Origin: Ceratotherium simum simum
Taxonomy: Eukaryota; Chordata; Mammalia; Perissodactyla; Rhinocerotidae
Reading direction: 5' to 3'
Length of the DNA: 64,000 bases
NCBI RefSeq assembly: GCF_000283155.1
Contig: NW_004454193.1
Span: 14,005,610 to 14,069,609 of the forward strand
Position numbers and translations under genes: made by a program. The notes beneath the pieces were generated by a model. That model was not told the origin of the DNA, made no database searches, and saw only the letters and a list, made by a program, of their open reading frames with translations. Of the stretch, positions 47,120 to 58,001 are shown in pieces (position 1 is the stretch's first letter; each line of letters opens with the position of its first letter).

Positions 47120-47325
47120 ATTCAGTCCTTCATTTATCAATGAGTACTTAGTATGTCCCAGATATTTAATAATGCATTATTTCACTTAATTTTCACAACT
47201 TTTCAAGGTAATTTTTTTTTTAACCAACCTCCTCTTTTGAAGATGGGAGGAATTAAGAGGTTGAAGCACTAGTTGAAAGTCACAGTATTGTGTGGAATAG
47301 CAAGGATTTAACAAAGTTTTGTCAA
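47120..47325 (-). repeat. MIR/L2-like fossil, minus strand
   Basis: TCATTTATCAATGAGTACTT, TAGTATGTCCCAGATA, TTAATTTTCACAACTTTTCA and AAGTCACAGTATTGTGTGGA follow a reverse MIR with an L2-like leading end. Confidence 0.6.
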
Positions 47326-48015
47326 GCTCCAGGTTTCCACTGTAGCTGCTAATGAGTTTCCATAAGGCCCTCTTTGAAAACAGAAAAAGGTGAAAACAAA
47401 AAGAAGTCAGAGAAGAGAAAGAATATGAGAGCCGATTACAACCTTGTGACCTTGTAGTCTATTTTCCAGCTAGCACAGAATTCCTCAGTAACTCTGAAAC
47501 AATTATTCTGTACTTAATTATAGTTAATGCCTAATCTTAAAACTATTCTACTCGTAATTATTTTTATTTTAGTCTCTTTGGTGCTTTCTTAAGCATAGCT
47601 GGGGGACTTTAAGCTGCTGTTGATGGAATATCGCCATCTAAATTTACCTTCCAGTCCTAGACTTTATCGGGGTCATTTAAAAAGAGATGTCAAGGAAGAA
47701 CTAAGTGGATACCATTAATGTTTTATTTCCATTCTCATCTGATGGCTGGCTCCACCAGCTGGGCTATATCCTGAGGAGACGGCCTGGTTAAATACATCCC
47801 TAAAGTAGTTTATAACTTCACCTACTGCTTGACTTCTCCATGCATTTGATGAAACATGGACTTATGACTATGCCGTCGCCTCTTTTCCTGTAGAAGATAA
47901 ACATGCTACGCTTTTTAAGGTGAGAATCAGGAAGAGCTGTATATTGCAGATCTCCACTGCTGAGAATGGTCAGAGTGTTGGAGGGAGAAAGTCACCTTCT
48001 AATTTGGAACAAGAG
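47326..48015. other. Unique non-coding DNA
   Basis: Nothing recognised. Confidence 0.5.
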
Positions 48016-48019
48016 GATG

Positions 48020-48170
48020 GACATAGCCATCAATAGCCTCAGTTCAACATATTTAAATGAGCATACTATCATCTACCCCATAGGGTGGGTGGAGGATTGA
48101 ATTACTTAACAGAAGTAAAGGACTGAGAACAGTGCCTTTTACATGAGTGCTAAGAAGTATTAAACATGAT
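48020..48170 (+). repeat. MIR-like fossil, plus strand
   Basis: ATACTATCATCTACCCCATA, GGGTGGGTGGAGGATTGAAT and GAGAACAGTGCCTTTTACAT match the MIR 3' half ('..ctacctcatagggttgttgtgaggattaaat..cagtgcctggcac'). Confidence 0.7.
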
Positions 48171-48439
48171 TGTTACGTTACACTCAGGGTAAATAAAAGT
48201 TTGTTTCTGAATTCAGATGAGTAGTCACTACTAAGAAGGGGACAGTCAAGATTTGAGCTAATTTTGCCTTTTACAGAATGGTTGTTAGAGGATAAGAGGA
48301 TAAGAGAGTCTGCTTTTAATGATTCAGGTCGAAAATAAAGTCAGGAAAGCAAAATTTCAAGTTAATATTGTGAACATCCCATATACTTTATGGTATTTTA
48401 TGTACATATGGTCTTAAAGCAAAACGATCTGTGCCATCA

Positions 48440-49020
48440 CTGCTCCAATGCAAGGTACCTCTGTCAATTCCATATTTCATAAACTCCACACACCCACTGC
48501 TTAAAACCATTCACCAGCTTCCATTTTCTCTTAGAATAAAGATCAACATACTTAGTGCTGCCTACAAGTCCCTACACAATTAACTCCACGGCGTCATCGC
48601 TTATAATGCTTTCTTGGTTTCTGTGCTTCTGCCACTGTCCTCTCAGTTTTTAAGAATCCCACGTGACCTACCTCCACGGGGTCTTTCCTTATGCTGTGCC
48701 CTCTATGGGAAAATATTTTCTCCTTTTTGTCTAGTTACTTATTTTCACTATTCATATTTCAGATTAAATATCATTTCATGAGGAAAGACTTCCTTGACAC
48801 CTGAGATAAAGCTAAGGTCCTTTGTGCCCTTATTAAACTGTCACTTTCCTTCGTAGCAATAACCATATTTAGAAATTATTGTTTGGGCTGATAATTTGAT
48901 TAATATATATTTCCCCAATTAGACTCTAAGATCTCTGAAGGCAAAGGGGTCTTATCTGTGTTTGCTCAACCTTATGATCATTGTGTTTTCCCATAATGGA
49001 TGCCGAATGAATAAAGGAAT
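48440..49020 (+). repeat. L2 LINE 3' fragment, plus strand
   Basis: The longest L2 fossil here: TGCTTAAAACCATTCACCAG, TCTTAGAATAAAGATCAACA, TTGACACCTGAGATAAAGCT, ATTAGACTCTAAGATCTCTG and TGGATGCCGAATGAATAAAG in the correct L2 order. Confidence 0.85.
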
Positions 49021-49095
49021 ACACACACACACAAATATATGTTTTTGTATGTATTCATATTTGTATGTGTGTATGTTGTATATATACACACATCA
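49020..49095. repeat. CA/TA/TG-rich simple repeat
   Basis: An (AC)n tract at 49021-49033 followed by alternating TATG/TATA and TATACACACA runs. Confidence 0.85.
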
Positions 49096-49139
49096 ACCTT
49101 TAAGCATGCAGTATTTATTATTAAAAAATTATCAATATA

Positions 49140-49330
49140 GGGCTGGCCTGGTGGTGTAGTGGTTAAGTTTGAGCACTCTGCTTTGGCGGCCTGGGGTTCA
49201 CAGGTTCAGATCCTGGGTGTGGACCTATGCACTGCTCATCAAGCCATGCTGTGGCGGCATCCCATATATAAAGTAGAGGCAGATGGGCACAGGTGTTAGC
49301 TCAGGGCTGATCCACTTCACCAAAAACAAA
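49140..49330 (+). mobile_element. ERE2/3-type SINE, plus strand
   Basis: GGGCTGGCCTGGTGGTGTAG, GGTTCAGATCCTGGGTGTGG, CATGCTGTGGCGGCATCCCA and GGGCACAGGTGTTAGCTCAG. Flanked by AAAAAATTATCAATATA and AAAAAATTATTAATA, an imperfect target duplication. Confidence 0.92.
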
Positions 49331-49344
49331 AAAAAATTATTAAT

Positions 49345-49625
49345 AATTCATTCAATGGATATTCGAATATGTATTGAGCACCCAACACAGGCTTGGTATT
49401 CCTCTATTTGTGAGGAATACAGTAATGAACAAAAGGGACAAGCTCCCTATTTTCATGGAGCTTATTTTTCTTATGGGAGTGAAAGTGAGCAAGACCATAC
49501 ATAAAAATTAAAATTTGTAGATTGTTAATATGAAGAATGCTAAATCACGTAGAGGAGTGGGCAATAGAGGTAATTGGAGAGAGCGCTTCTGAGGAGATGG
49601 CATCAGAGCATAGATCTGAATAAAG
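49345..49625 (-). repeat. L2-type fossil, minus strand
   Basis: AATTCATTCAATGGATATTC, TATTGAGCACCCAACACAGG, AATACAGTAATGAACAAAAG and TTCATGGAGCTTATTTTTCT match the reverse L2 end plus its usual upstream text (TTCTGAGGAGATGGCAT, GATCTGAATAAAG). Confidence 0.65.
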
Positions 49626-50274
49626 CGGCAGAGTCTGCCTTGTGGAGGTTCCACCCACAGCTCCCTCCACATTTTCATAGGTTCTTCTTTCTCATCTTAA
49701 CTTCTAGGTGCTTTAACTGGCACTGCAGCCCTGAAGCACTCAGGCAGCCAATTCATCTAAAGGTAGGCACGGCTTCTTTGTTGGCTTTCCCACATGAGCT
49801 ATACCCTCTGTATGATATCTACTTTTATCCAAAGATGAACCGTAATATAAAACTGAAATTGCCAAGAGTGAAATAAATTCAATAAGGAGGTTGAAACTTT
49901 TTGTCTTTTTCTGGCATGAGATTTTCCACTTAAGCACAAAACAAACGTGTGATTAGAATAACTATGTGTGGTATCTATAATAATCTCTAAGAGCTCTGGT
50001 TATTTAAATTGATTACCAAGACATTGACTACTACACATTACTCATGAAAGCTGGAGTGTGTGTTATTAGGTACAGAAAGCATCCTTTCATAACAAAAATG
50101 AATATCCAACTATAAACTGGAGATTTTCCCTCAGTCTAAATGGTAACAATCACTCTTCATAGCTAAGTATACTAAAGGCAAAATTTTTAAATTACAAATA
50201 TTTGTAAATAAATTACAAATATATACCTGGGACTAATCACCAACGGTCGTTCTATTAAGTCCTCATAATTTGAC
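49626..50274. other. Unique non-coding DNA
   Basis: A 100-codon frame at 49574-49876 begins in the L2 fossil and has no recognised content. Confidence 0.5.
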
Positions 50275-50410
50275 TATGACAAGCTCTTGACCTGCTATGT
50301 CAAATAAGGTAACCACTAACCATGTGTGACTATAAAGCAATTGAAATGAGTGCCTGAGGGACTGCACTTCTCATTTTATTTTTATTTTAATTAATTTAAA
50401 TTAACATTTA
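50275..50410 (+). mobile_element. Possible non-autonomous hAT (Charlie-type) fragment
   Basis: AAGGTAACCACTAACCATGT, GTGACTATAAAGCAATTGAA and TTTTAATTAATTTAAATTAA resemble the mammalian hAT-derived repeat with 'gtagccactagccacatgtggctattgagcacttgaaatg..ttttaattaatttaaat'. The ends are not resolved. Confidence 0.45.
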
Positions 50411-51037
50411 AAAACTGAAGAGGTTTAATTTCTTTTTCCATTGAACATAACTTTATTGGTTTGTCAGGACTGCAATCTACTTTATCCAATGCAACACTCA
50501 ATATATTGTTGCATTCAGTGTGCATGTTTAATGTGTGTCATTTCAAGTGTTACATAGAACACATCACTGATTTAGTCTGTGTTAACAGATTGATTCAGTT
50601 CAAATGACTTTTTCTGTGTATTGATCTAATGTGCTGTAATATGTTTACTTGAATGCTTTATGCAGACTGCTGAAGGTATAATGATATCAATGCAATTGGA
50701 ACTGGAAATTAAATTGAAATACTTATCATAAATAAAATGTCTCTAGTATAAAAAAAGTAAGTATGGACCAATTTTTCCATTAAAAACAAAAGCATACTAA
50801 TGATGCAGAACTGGGTGTAGATGCAGCAGGAGAGCTGTAATACATCAGAGATAGTGAAGAAAAGAAGAAAGAAACTAGAAGCAGATATGTTTAAAATTTC
50901 ACATTGGATAACAAATGCAATTTACTGTTGCAGAGCAAAAAGAAAACTCTGTTTATTGTATAAAAGACATTTTAAAAATAATAAAGTAAACAATATTACA
51001 AGATTTGTTTCTTTTCAACAATCAAAAGACAATCAGC
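50411..51037. other. Unique non-coding DNA
   Basis: No gene. The 96-codon frame at 50821-51111 runs into the start of the next L1. Confidence 0.45.
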
Positions 51038-51879
51038 AGGGACTTCTGGTCCCCTGTTCTACATGTAAAGAGTGTAGAAATAGCCACTTTGTCTCAACAA
51101 CGAATGAATAGCTGTACACGCTGAAACATCAACAACTCTTCTTGGATCCATTAGAGGGGTGAGGACACAGGGCAAACCACTGCCCCCAAGACTGGAGAGA
51201 CAGATAGACAAGTTGGGGAGACACGGCTTACCTGAGCAGAGACCTGAGCAGAAATCTCTGCACGAACCATTGCTGGGATAGGAAAACCTGAACTACAATT
51301 AACAAATTGCTGGAGGCTCAATGCAGACAGTCTGAGTTAAATACTCCACAGGGACCCAGTCATAGGGGAGGCACAGTTTCGTGAGTTTTATCTGGTTTTA
51401 TTGACCAGGTTCTCAATATAAGTATCAGAGAGAAAAATCTCACCGGACTTCCAGGAAAGGAAGGAAAAAAGAAACCATTTTGAAATATACCAGAGCACTC
51501 TAATCTTCTTAACAAGGCCTGCCCTCAGGAGAAACTAGTTAACCAGAGCCTAACCTGATGGGGTTTTATCAGAGCCTAACTGCTTGGGGGAAGGGATATA
51601 CTCAACTCCAGTCAGCTCTAGCTTTCCACATAGGAGAAGGGAAATGATCAACTCCAGCCCACTCTAGCCATTCTGACCCACCTAAGAGGGAGAGAAGAAA
51701 ACTAAGAAACACTTATAAAGTTCACAGTCCAGAGGCACAGGCTCACAAAAAGACTGGGAGCTAATCATAGAATTAGAGAATGATTCTCCTACCACCCACA
51801 ACTTACTACCACATTACTAAAGGCCTATTTGTGGCAGTGCCTTTTAACTGATACTTGGTATCCAGCTGTCAAGAAAAAT

Positions 51880-53090
51880 TACAAGGCATGTTTTTGCACA
51901 ATTTGAAGAGACAGAGCAAGCACCAGAACCAGAGATGGCAGGGATGTTGCAATTATCAGACAAGGAGTTTAAAATAACCATGATTAATACGCTAAGGGCT
52001 CTAACAGGTGCAGCAGACAGCATGCAAGAAAAGATGGACAATGCACGCAGAGAGTTGGAAATCCTAAGAAAAAAACAAAAAGAAATACTAAAGATCAAAA
52101 AACTCTAACAGAAATGAAAAAAGCCTTTGATGAGCTTATTAGTAGACTGGACATGGCAGAGGAATGAATCTCTGAGTTTGAGGATACCTCAGTAGAAAAC
52201 TGAAAAACAAAGAGAACAAAGACTGAAAAAAGTTGATCAGAATTTCCAAGGACTGAGGGACAAATATAAAAGGTGTACATGTAATAGGCATATGAGAAGG
52301 AGAAGAAGAGAGAAAGGAACAGAAGAAATATTTGAAACAAAAATGACTGAGAATTTCCCTAAATTAATGTCAGACACTAGACTACAGATCTAGGAATCTC
52401 AGAGAACACAAAGCAGGATAAATGCCAAAAAACTTCATGTAGGAATATCATTTTCAAAATACAGAAAATCAAAGGTAAAGGAAAAGTCCTGAGGGGCTGG
52501 CCTCATGGCGTGGTGGTTAAGTTCAGCACAATCCTCTTTGGCGGCACAGGGTTTGCAGGTTTGGATCACAGGTATGGACCTACACCACATGTCAGCCATG
52601 CTGAGGTGGCAACCCACATACAAAATAGAGGAATATTGGCACAGATGTTAGCTCAGGGCCAATCTTCCTCAAGAACAAAAAGAGGGAGATTGGCAAGAGA
52701 TGCTAGCGCAGGTCTAATCTTCCTCACGAAAAGAAAAGAAAACAAAACAAAAGATCCTGAAAGAATACAGAGGGGAAAAAACACCTTATCTATAGAATAA
52801 CAGAGATAAGAATTGCATCCAACTTCTCACAAACCATGTGAGTAAGAAGAGAGTGGAGTGAAATATTTAAAGTGTCAAGGGAAAAAAAAACAATGAACCC
52901 AGAATTCTGTACTCTGCAAAATTACCCTTCAAAAGTGAAGAAGAAATAAAGACTTTCTCAGACAAAGAAAAATTGAAGGAATTTCTTGGCAGTAGACCTG
53001 CCTTGACAGAAATATCGAAGAAGTTCTCAAGGGAGAAGGGAAATGATATGGGTCAGAAACTTGGCTCTACATAAAGAACATTGAAGAAGG
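51880..53090 (+). pseudogene. L1 ORF1 remnant
   Basis: ORF1 encodes the trimeric RNA-binding coat protein of the L1 ribonucleoprotein. The readable text (for example FEETEQAPEPEMAGMLQLSD near 51898, and AADSMQEKMDNARRELEI near 52012) is followed by the heptad-like Lys/Glu-rich coiled coil. Next come RNA-binding-domain words such as TENFPKLMSDTRLQI near 52345 and, beyond the ERE, KVSREKKTMNPEFCTLQNYP-like text near 52870. In-frame stops (for example near 52106 and 52165) and the ERE at 52493 break it. The family is clear from sequence order; exact start is not. Confidence 0.7.
52493..52750 (+). mobile_element. ERE2/3-type SINE, plus strand, inside L1 ORF1
   Basis: GGGGCTGGCCTCATGGCGTG head, GTTAAGTTCAGCACAATCC, CATGCTGAGGTGGCAACCCA, GAGGAATATTGGCACAGATG and a second tail repeat (AGAGGGAGATTGGCAAGAGA). 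The L1 reads GAAAAGTCCTGA before and AAAGATCCTGAAAGAATACA after, a short imperfect target duplication, so the SINE entered the older L1. Confidence 0.92.
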
Positions 53091-53183
53091 AATAAGTGAA
53101 GGTAAAACAAAAACTTTTATTTTTCTTATTCTAAATTGATCTAACAGATAAAATTTGCTCAAAATAACAATATGTATATAGTC

Positions 53184-53230
53184 TATATATATATATATGT
53201 CTTGTGTGTGTGTGTGTGTGTGTGTGTGTG
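53184..53230. repeat. (TA)n(TG)n compound microsatellite
   Basis: Seven or so TA units, then ATGTCTT and about 13 TG units, located in the L1 spacer between ORF1 and ORF2. Likely length-polymorphic. Confidence 0.95.
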
Positions 53231-55752
53231 CCATGAAGCAGTATAGTGCTATTTGAAAGTGGACTTGGATTAGCTGTAAATGTATAATGCTAACTCTAGG
53301 GCAACCATTTAAAAAGCAAAAGAAGTATAATTGATATGCTAGGAAAGAAGAGAAAAAGGAATCATATAAAACCCTCCATTAAACTCCCAAAGACGCAAAA
53401 AGAGTAGAACACACAAAAAGGAACAAAGAAAAGGGCAGCAAATAGAAAACAGTCACACATATGGTAGATATTAATCCAACTACAGTAAAAATCACTCTGA
53501 ATGTCAATAATCTAAATGCACCAATTAAGACAGAAATTGTCAGAATGGATCAAAAAACAAGACCCAACTGTATGTTGTCTACAACAAACCCACTTTAAAT
53601 ATAAATACATGTATAGATTGAAAGTAAACGGATGGAGTAAGATATGCCATGCTAGCACAAGTTAAAAGAAAGTAGGAGTAGCTGTGTTAAATCTAGACCC
53701 AACAGACTTCAAAGCAAGGAAAGTTAATAGAGATAAAGAAGGATATTACACCATGAAAAAGGGGTCAATTCTCCAAGAAGAAATAAGAATTCTTGAGATG
53801 TATGTGCCTAACAACAAAGCATCAAACTATATAAGGCAAGAATTGGCAGAACCACCAAGACAACTAGATCAATCCCCCATCATGATTGGAGACTTCAATA
53901 CATCACTATCTAAAATGGACAGATGCAGCAGGCAAAAAATCAGTAAGGACATAATTGAACTCAACAACAACATCAATCAACTAGATATGAAGGGCATCTA
54001 CAGACTACTTCATCCAACAATGGCAGGATACGCATTCTTCTAAAGCTCACATGGATCACATTCTGGATCATAAAACACATGGTAACAAATTTAAAAGACT
54101 AGAAAGCATACAATGTCTGTTCTCAGACAACAGTGAAATTAAACTAGAAATCAATAACAGAAAGATAACTAGAAACTCCCCAAATACTTGGAGATTAAGC
54201 AACACATTTCTAAATAGCACGACTCAAAGAAGAAATCTCAAGAGGAATTAAAAAAAATATTTTAAAATAACTGAAAATGAACACACAACATCAAAATTTG
54301 TGGAATGCAGCAAAAACACTCCTCAGAGGGGAATTTATAGCATTGAATACACATATTAGAAAGTTCTAATGTCAATAATCTAAATTTCCACCTTAGGAAA
54401 CTAGAAAATGAAGAGCAAATTAAATCCAAAGTAAACAGAAGAATAGAAATAATAAGTATTAGAGCAGAAATTAATGAAATGGAAAACAGGAAATTAATTG
54501 GAAAATCAACAAGCCCAAAAGTTGGTTCTGAAAATATCAATAAAATCAAGTAACCTCTAACTAGGCTAATTAAACAATGAGAGAGGCCATAAATTACTAA
54601 TATCAGAAATAAAAGAGGGGAAAGCACTGCAGATTCCACGAAAATTAAAAGAATAGTGAAGGAATAGTATGAAAAACTCTATGCCCGCAAATTTGACACC
54701 TAGATGATGACATAGACCAACTTGTTAAAAGACGCAGTTTGCCAAAACTGACACAAGAAGAAATAGACGATCTGAATAGGCCTGTATCTATTAAAGAAAT
54801 TGAATCAATCATTAATCACTTCCAAAACAGAAAGTACCAGGCTCAGATGAGTTCATGAGTGAATGCTACCACACATTTAATAAAGAATTTATATCAATTC
54901 TCTACAATCTCTTTCAGAGGATAGAAGCAGTGGGAATACTTTTTATCTCCTTCTACGAGGCCAGCATTACCCTAATACCAAAACCAGACAAAGAAATTAC
55001 CCAAAAAGAAAATTACAGATGAATATCACTCATGAACATAGATGCAAAAATCCTCAACAAAATATTAGCAGAGCAAGTCCAACAATGTACAATCGTGCGT
55101 TGTTTAATGACAAGAATACGTTCTGAGAAAGGCATCATTAGGCAATTTTGTCATTGTGTGAACATCATGGAGTGTATTTGCACAAACCTAGATGGTATAG
55201 CCTACTACACACCTATGTCATATGGTATAGCCTATTGCTCCTAGGCTGCAAACTTGTACAATATATTACTGTATTGAATACTGTAGGCAATTGTAATACA
55301 GTAGTATGTATTTGTGCATCTAAACATAGAAAAGGTACAATAAAAATATAGTATAAAATATAAAAAATGGTACATCTGTATAGAGCACTTACCATGAATG
55401 GAGCCTACAGGACTAGAAGTTGCTCTAGGTGAGTCAGTGAGTGAGTGGTGAGGGAATGTGAAGGCCTACGATGTTACTGTACACCACTGTAGACTTTATA
55501 AACACTGTACACTTAGGCTATGTAAATTTATAAAAATATATTTTTTCTTCAATAATACATTAACCTTAGCTTACTGTAACTTTTTTACTTCATAAATGTT
55601 TTAATTTTTTTAACTTTTTGATTCTTTTGTAATAACATTTAGCCTAAAACACAAACACATTGTACAGCTATACAAAAATATTTTCTTTTTTCTATTTTTT
55701 ATTATTTCTATTTAAAAAATTTCTTTTTTACTTTTTAAACTTTTTTGTTTAA

Positions 55753-57603
55753 AACTAAGACACAGACACACACACTAGCCTAGGCCTACACAGGTCAGGT
55801 TCATCAATATCACTGTCTTCCACCTTCCCGTCTTGTCCCACTGGAAGGTCTTCGGGGACAATAACATGCATGGAGTTGTCGTCTCCTAGGATAACAACGC
55901 CTTCTTCTGGAATACTTCCTGAAGGACCTGCCTGAGGCTCTTCTTGAGGAGGTGTCACTCTTTTCAGAAATATGTCCATAGTGGTTTGCTTGGTTTGTTT
56001 CATTTTTTCATTATAGATTTGCATGTAAGCAGATAACGTGCCATGAACATTCCTTTCTATTAATGAAAACATTTCAGTGTTGGGGTCCACATTTTCAAAC
56101 TTTCTAAGGAGCTCGGTGAGGTCTGCAAAAGCTTCTGCTAAACTTTTCACTGTGAATTTTCTTGAGAAGTTCTTCTTTTTCTTATGCAGTTTCTTTCTCT
56201 CTTGCCTCTCTCTTCAGCTATATGTACCTGTTCCAGTTCCAACAACTCCTCATTAGTCAGTTCCTCAGGAACCTCCTATAGGAGCTCCTCAATGTCGTCC
56301 TCATTCACACCCGGGTTAAAGTCGTTTGCTCTCTCAACTACAGCCTTGTTGATTTTTGCAAACTCCTCATCCTTGACAAATACTTTGAAGTCATGGATGA
56401 ACATTTTGAGTGTCTTCTTCTAAATGCCATTCACACACTCCTTGATGACATCACCCCAAGCTCAAGCAAGGTTCTTGATGCAGTCGTAGATGTTGTAATC
56501 CTCCCAGAATTACATCACTCTTCTCAGTTGCGGCAATAGCCTAGGAAAAAGTCCTCCTGAGGTAGTAGGCATTAAAAGCTGCTATAACTCCTAGATCCGT
56601 TGGTTGGATCAAAGAGGTGGTGTTTGGAGGGAGAAACACCGCTTTGATATTGAGATGAAGATCACCAATAAAAGAAGGGTGTCTGGGTGCATTATCAACA
56701 AGAAGCCAAATCTTGAAAGGCATGTTATTCTCCAAACAGTATGTCTCCATTTTGCTGGCATAGCAATTCAGGAGGGCATCTTGGAAGAGGAGGTGGGTCA
56801 TCCATGACTTCTTATTGCTTCTATAGTACACTCGCAGTATATGCTTAATCATATGCTTGAAGGGCCTGGGGTCCTCACTGTGCCAGATTACAAAGTCTCG
56901 ATATGTAGCCTGCAACGTTGCCCCCAAGCAAGACTGTTATCCTGTCATTAAAAGCTTTGAATCCTGGCATTGACTTGGCCTCTTTATGGATAAAAGTCCT
57001 CTTAAGCATCTGTTTCCAGAATAGAGCGGTTTCATCCATATTGAATATTTGCTCTAGCAAGTAATTTTCCTCCAAAATCAACTTATCTAGAGTTTCCAAA
57101 AGTTCTTCAGCTGCCTTCGCATCAGCACTTACAGACTCACTTTCACATTATGTAATGAATAACAATTCTTGAGTTCTTTAAACCACCCAGAGATGGCAGT
57201 AAATTCAATATCATAGTCAGGCCCAGCCTTTTCTCTCAACATCACAAACAAACTTTGCTTTGGCCATGGTTGTCACAGTGCTGAAAGGGATATGTTTCTG
57301 TGTCTGGCCTTCAATCCAGGTAATTAGAAGTTTCTCCTTGTCTGATATAGGCCCTTCTCAAATTTTTGTTAGTCTCATTGCCTGCAATTAAGCATATCCT
57401 TTAACAGCTTCCATCACTTTGTTCTTGTTCTTTAATACTGTAGGTATAGTGGAATAGGACGTGCCTGACTAGTAAGCGATAACCATCACTGATTTTCCAC
57501 TTTCATAGTCCTTAATCACTTTTAATTTTGTTTCCAGCTCAATCTCTTGACATGGTCTCTTACTGGCAACATTAGTAGTGGATTTTGCACGCTTAGGGGC
57601 CAT
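55753..57603 (-). pseudogene. Tigger transposase pseudogene (CENP-B/pogo-like DDE), near full length
   Basis: The gene starts at the ATG complementary to 57601-57603 (MAPKRAKSTTNVASKRP) and would span about 617 codons. Order: N-terminal helix-turn-helix (LETKLKVIKDYESGKSV, then TSYSTIPTVLKNKNKVMEA), then the catalytic domain. The DDD triad is all readable: IFNMDETALFW (about 57050), LLVDNAPRHPSF (about 56680) and LIQPTDLGVIAAFN (about 56580). The C-terminal region is SLAEAFADLTELLRKFEN through an acidic tail. Intact relatives bind the inverted repeats in the nucleus and move the element by cut and paste. Breaks: an in-frame TAG about 42 codons in, a frameshift just after the GGNVAGY text (about 56905), a stop near 56541 and others before 56150. 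A domesticated role is therefore unlikely for this copy. No promoter was identified. Confidence 0.9.
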
Positions 57604-57791
57604 GATAAACACAACAAGATGAGATTTAATTTAAGCGCAAGAGAAAATTATGCAATCAAGACATACGGTAAACACAAGATGTATGAGGCTGCTGCTGGGA
57701 TAACACAGCGTACTGTTTTACAGTAAATATATATTTTTTTATAAGTAGAAAGAATACACTCAAAAATAACAATAAAAAGTTTAGTATAGTA

Positions 57792-58001
57792 CAGTCACCT
57801 GCCACGTTAAGACGTCTTGGTTAATGACAGCCCACATACGTGATGGTGGGCCCATAAGATTGGTACCACATAGCCTAGGTATGTAGTAGGCTATACCATC
57901 TAGGTTTTTGCAAGTATACTCTATGATGTTTGCGCAACAATAAAATTGCCTAATGATGTGTTTCTCAGAACATGTCCCTGTCATTAAGTGATGCATAACT
58001 G
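57792..58001 (-). mobile_element. MER2-like non-autonomous Tigger element nested in the Tigger
   Basis: A 210-base element with ends CAGTCACCTGCCACGTTAAG and TTAAGTGATGCATAACTG, flanked by TA on both sides (57790-57791 and 58002-58003). Inner words GTAGTAGGCTATACCATCTA and TTTTGCAAGTATACTC are the same terminal-type sequences as the host Tigger, in reverse order. It lies in the 5' flank of the transposase gene, upstream of its ATG. Confidence 0.85.

Noticed and set aside
56541..57099. Possible domesticated host transposase gene (TIGD-like)
   Set aside because: The frame is broken by a stop near the start, a frameshift near 56905 and a stop near 56541, and inverted repeats are still attached, so it is an ordinary dead transposon.
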